NCBI GenBank assembly: GCA_022776205.1
Contig: JALFIK010000171.1
Coordinates: 1 to 24,562 of the forward strand
Direction: 5' to 3'
Source: Eubacterium sp.
GTDB taxonomy: Bacteria > Bacillota > Clostridia > Lachnospirales > Lachnospiraceae
DNA: 24,562 bases
Shown: piece by piece, positions 23,995-24,562 of the stretch
How positions within the stretch are numbered: position 1 is the stretch's first letter
Layout of the letters: each line of letters begins with the position of its first letter
Program-made: the position numbers and the translations under genes
The notes under the pieces: model-generated
Database searches by the model: none
The model's input: only the letters and a program-made list of their open reading frames with translations
Told to the model about the DNA's origin: nothing

Positions 23995-24562
23995 ATGAAA
24001 ATCCTGACGATTACAATCCCCAGTTATAATTCAATGGATTATATGAGAAATTGTATTGAAAGTCTGCTTCCGGGCGGGGAAGATGTAGAAATTCTCATTG
24101 TGGATGACGGCTCCACAGATTTCACACCGGAGATTGCAGATGAATACCAGAAGAAATATCCTGGAATTGTCAGGGCGATTCACCAGAAAAACGGAGGACA
24201 TGGGGAAGCAGTTAATGCCGGGCTTTCCCATGCCTCCGGCTTCTTTTTTAAGGTGGTGGATAGCGATGACTGGGTGGAAGAAGAGGCCTATCGGAAAATT
24301 TTAGACTTTTTAAAAGAGGCGGTAAAAGAAGAGAAACCACTGGATATGCTGATTTCGAATTACGTATATGAGAAAGTTGGTGCGATTCATAAGAAAGTGA
24401 TTCAATATCACTCCATTCTGCCGGAGGGAAAATATTTCGGATGGGACGAGATCGGACGTTTCCATGCAAGTCAGAATATTCTGATGCATTCAGTAATATA
24501 CCGTACACAGCTCTTAAAAGATATTCATTTTGAACTGCCGAAACATACTTTCTATGTGGATA
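23995..24562 (+). CDS. Family 2 glycosyltransferase, 3' truncated by window
   Basis: 189 codons are visible, then the window ends. The protein opens MKILTITIPSYNSMDYMRNC, the usual GT-A nucleotide-sugar-binding strand, followed by ILIVDDGSTD, NGGHGEAVNAGL and the metal-binding DSDDW. It would transfer a sugar from a nucleotide donor at the cytosolic membrane face. Neither substrate nor C-terminal membrane anchor can be seen. AAAGGAGG is 7 nt before the ATG. It follows purA by 24 nt without a terminator and probably shares its transcript, though the functional link may be to the flippase gene upstream of purA. Confidence 0.93.
   Translation, partial: MKILTITIPSYNSMDYMRNCIESLLPGGEDVEILIVDDGSTDFTPEIADEYQKKYPGIVRAIHQKNGGHGEAVNAGLSHASGFFFKVVDSDDWVEEEAYRKILDFLKEAVKEEKPLDMLISNYVYEKVGAIHKKVIQYHSILPEGKYFGWDEIGRFHASQNILMHSVIYRTQLLKDIHFELPKHTFYVD

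Noticed and set aside
1..24562. CRISPR array, transposon, phage, toxin-antitoxin or defence genes
   Set aside because: No regular direct repeats, terminal inverted repeats, integrase or transposase motifs were seen; every sizeable region is covered by housekeeping or biosynthetic genes.

Overview
The window reads as chromosomal core sequence of a low-to-mid GC, anaerobic, Gram-positive Clostridia, most likely a Lachnospiraceae gut bacterium. The reasons are a type III glutamine synthetase, a one-chain glycyl-tRNA synthetase, a Ppx/GppA-HD protein next to PPK1, a SpoVB-like flippase, an LTA-synthase-like membrane sulfatase, strong AGGAGG-type ribosome binding sites and AT-rich intergenic DNA. 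The genus is inferred from remembered family resemblance, not from a search. All 18 genes I support lie on the + strand. I see no tRNA, rRNA, insertion sequence, phage gene or CRISPR array.

Layout: (1) 1-2033, the 3' end of an M16C/insulinase-like peptidase, then era and recO. (2) 2116-3504, glycyl-tRNA synthetase with its own promoter-like site and a clean terminator. (3) 3505-3937, a 433-nt gene-free stretch holding three terminator-like hairpins; the last forms a two-hairpin attenuator in front of glnN. (4) 3938-6046, glnN, closed by a GAAA-tetraloop terminator. (5) 6192-17723, an eight-gene co-directional run with gaps of 33 nt or less or overlaps: folC, folP, folBK fusion, pheA, LTA-synthase-like protein, ppx-like, ppk1, nagZ-like lipoprotein, behind one extended -10 promoter. 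(6) 17864-20800, purF-purB. (7) 20897-22567, a MATE/MOP-superfamily flippase behind a perfect TTGACA-N17-TATAAT promoter. (8) 22681-23970, purA. (9) 23995 to the window edge, a truncated family 2 glycosyltransferase.

How it fits together: folC-folP-folBK make and polyglutamylate folate; pheA draws on chorismate, which is also the source of the pABA used by FolP. PPK1 and a Ppx-like protein are translationally coupled and would set polyphosphate levels. They sit between an extracytoplasmic phosphoglycerol-transferase-like enzyme and a cell-wall-recycling glycosidase, so the second half of the run has an envelope theme. purF, purB and purA cover the first step of IMP synthesis and the AMP branch.

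I did not find a wholly new system. The best lead is the glnN leader: a GAAC-AATGGC-GTTC hairpin with A1/G4 in a hexaloop overlaps the 5' arm of an intrinsic terminator, as expected for ANTAR-protein antitermination. Second-tier leads are a Ppx-like protein with a degenerate first phosphate loop, an LTA-synthase-like protein with an extra ~150-residue outer domain, a possible small RNA between glyQS and glnN, and a PheA with an altered ACT-domain phenylalanine motif.
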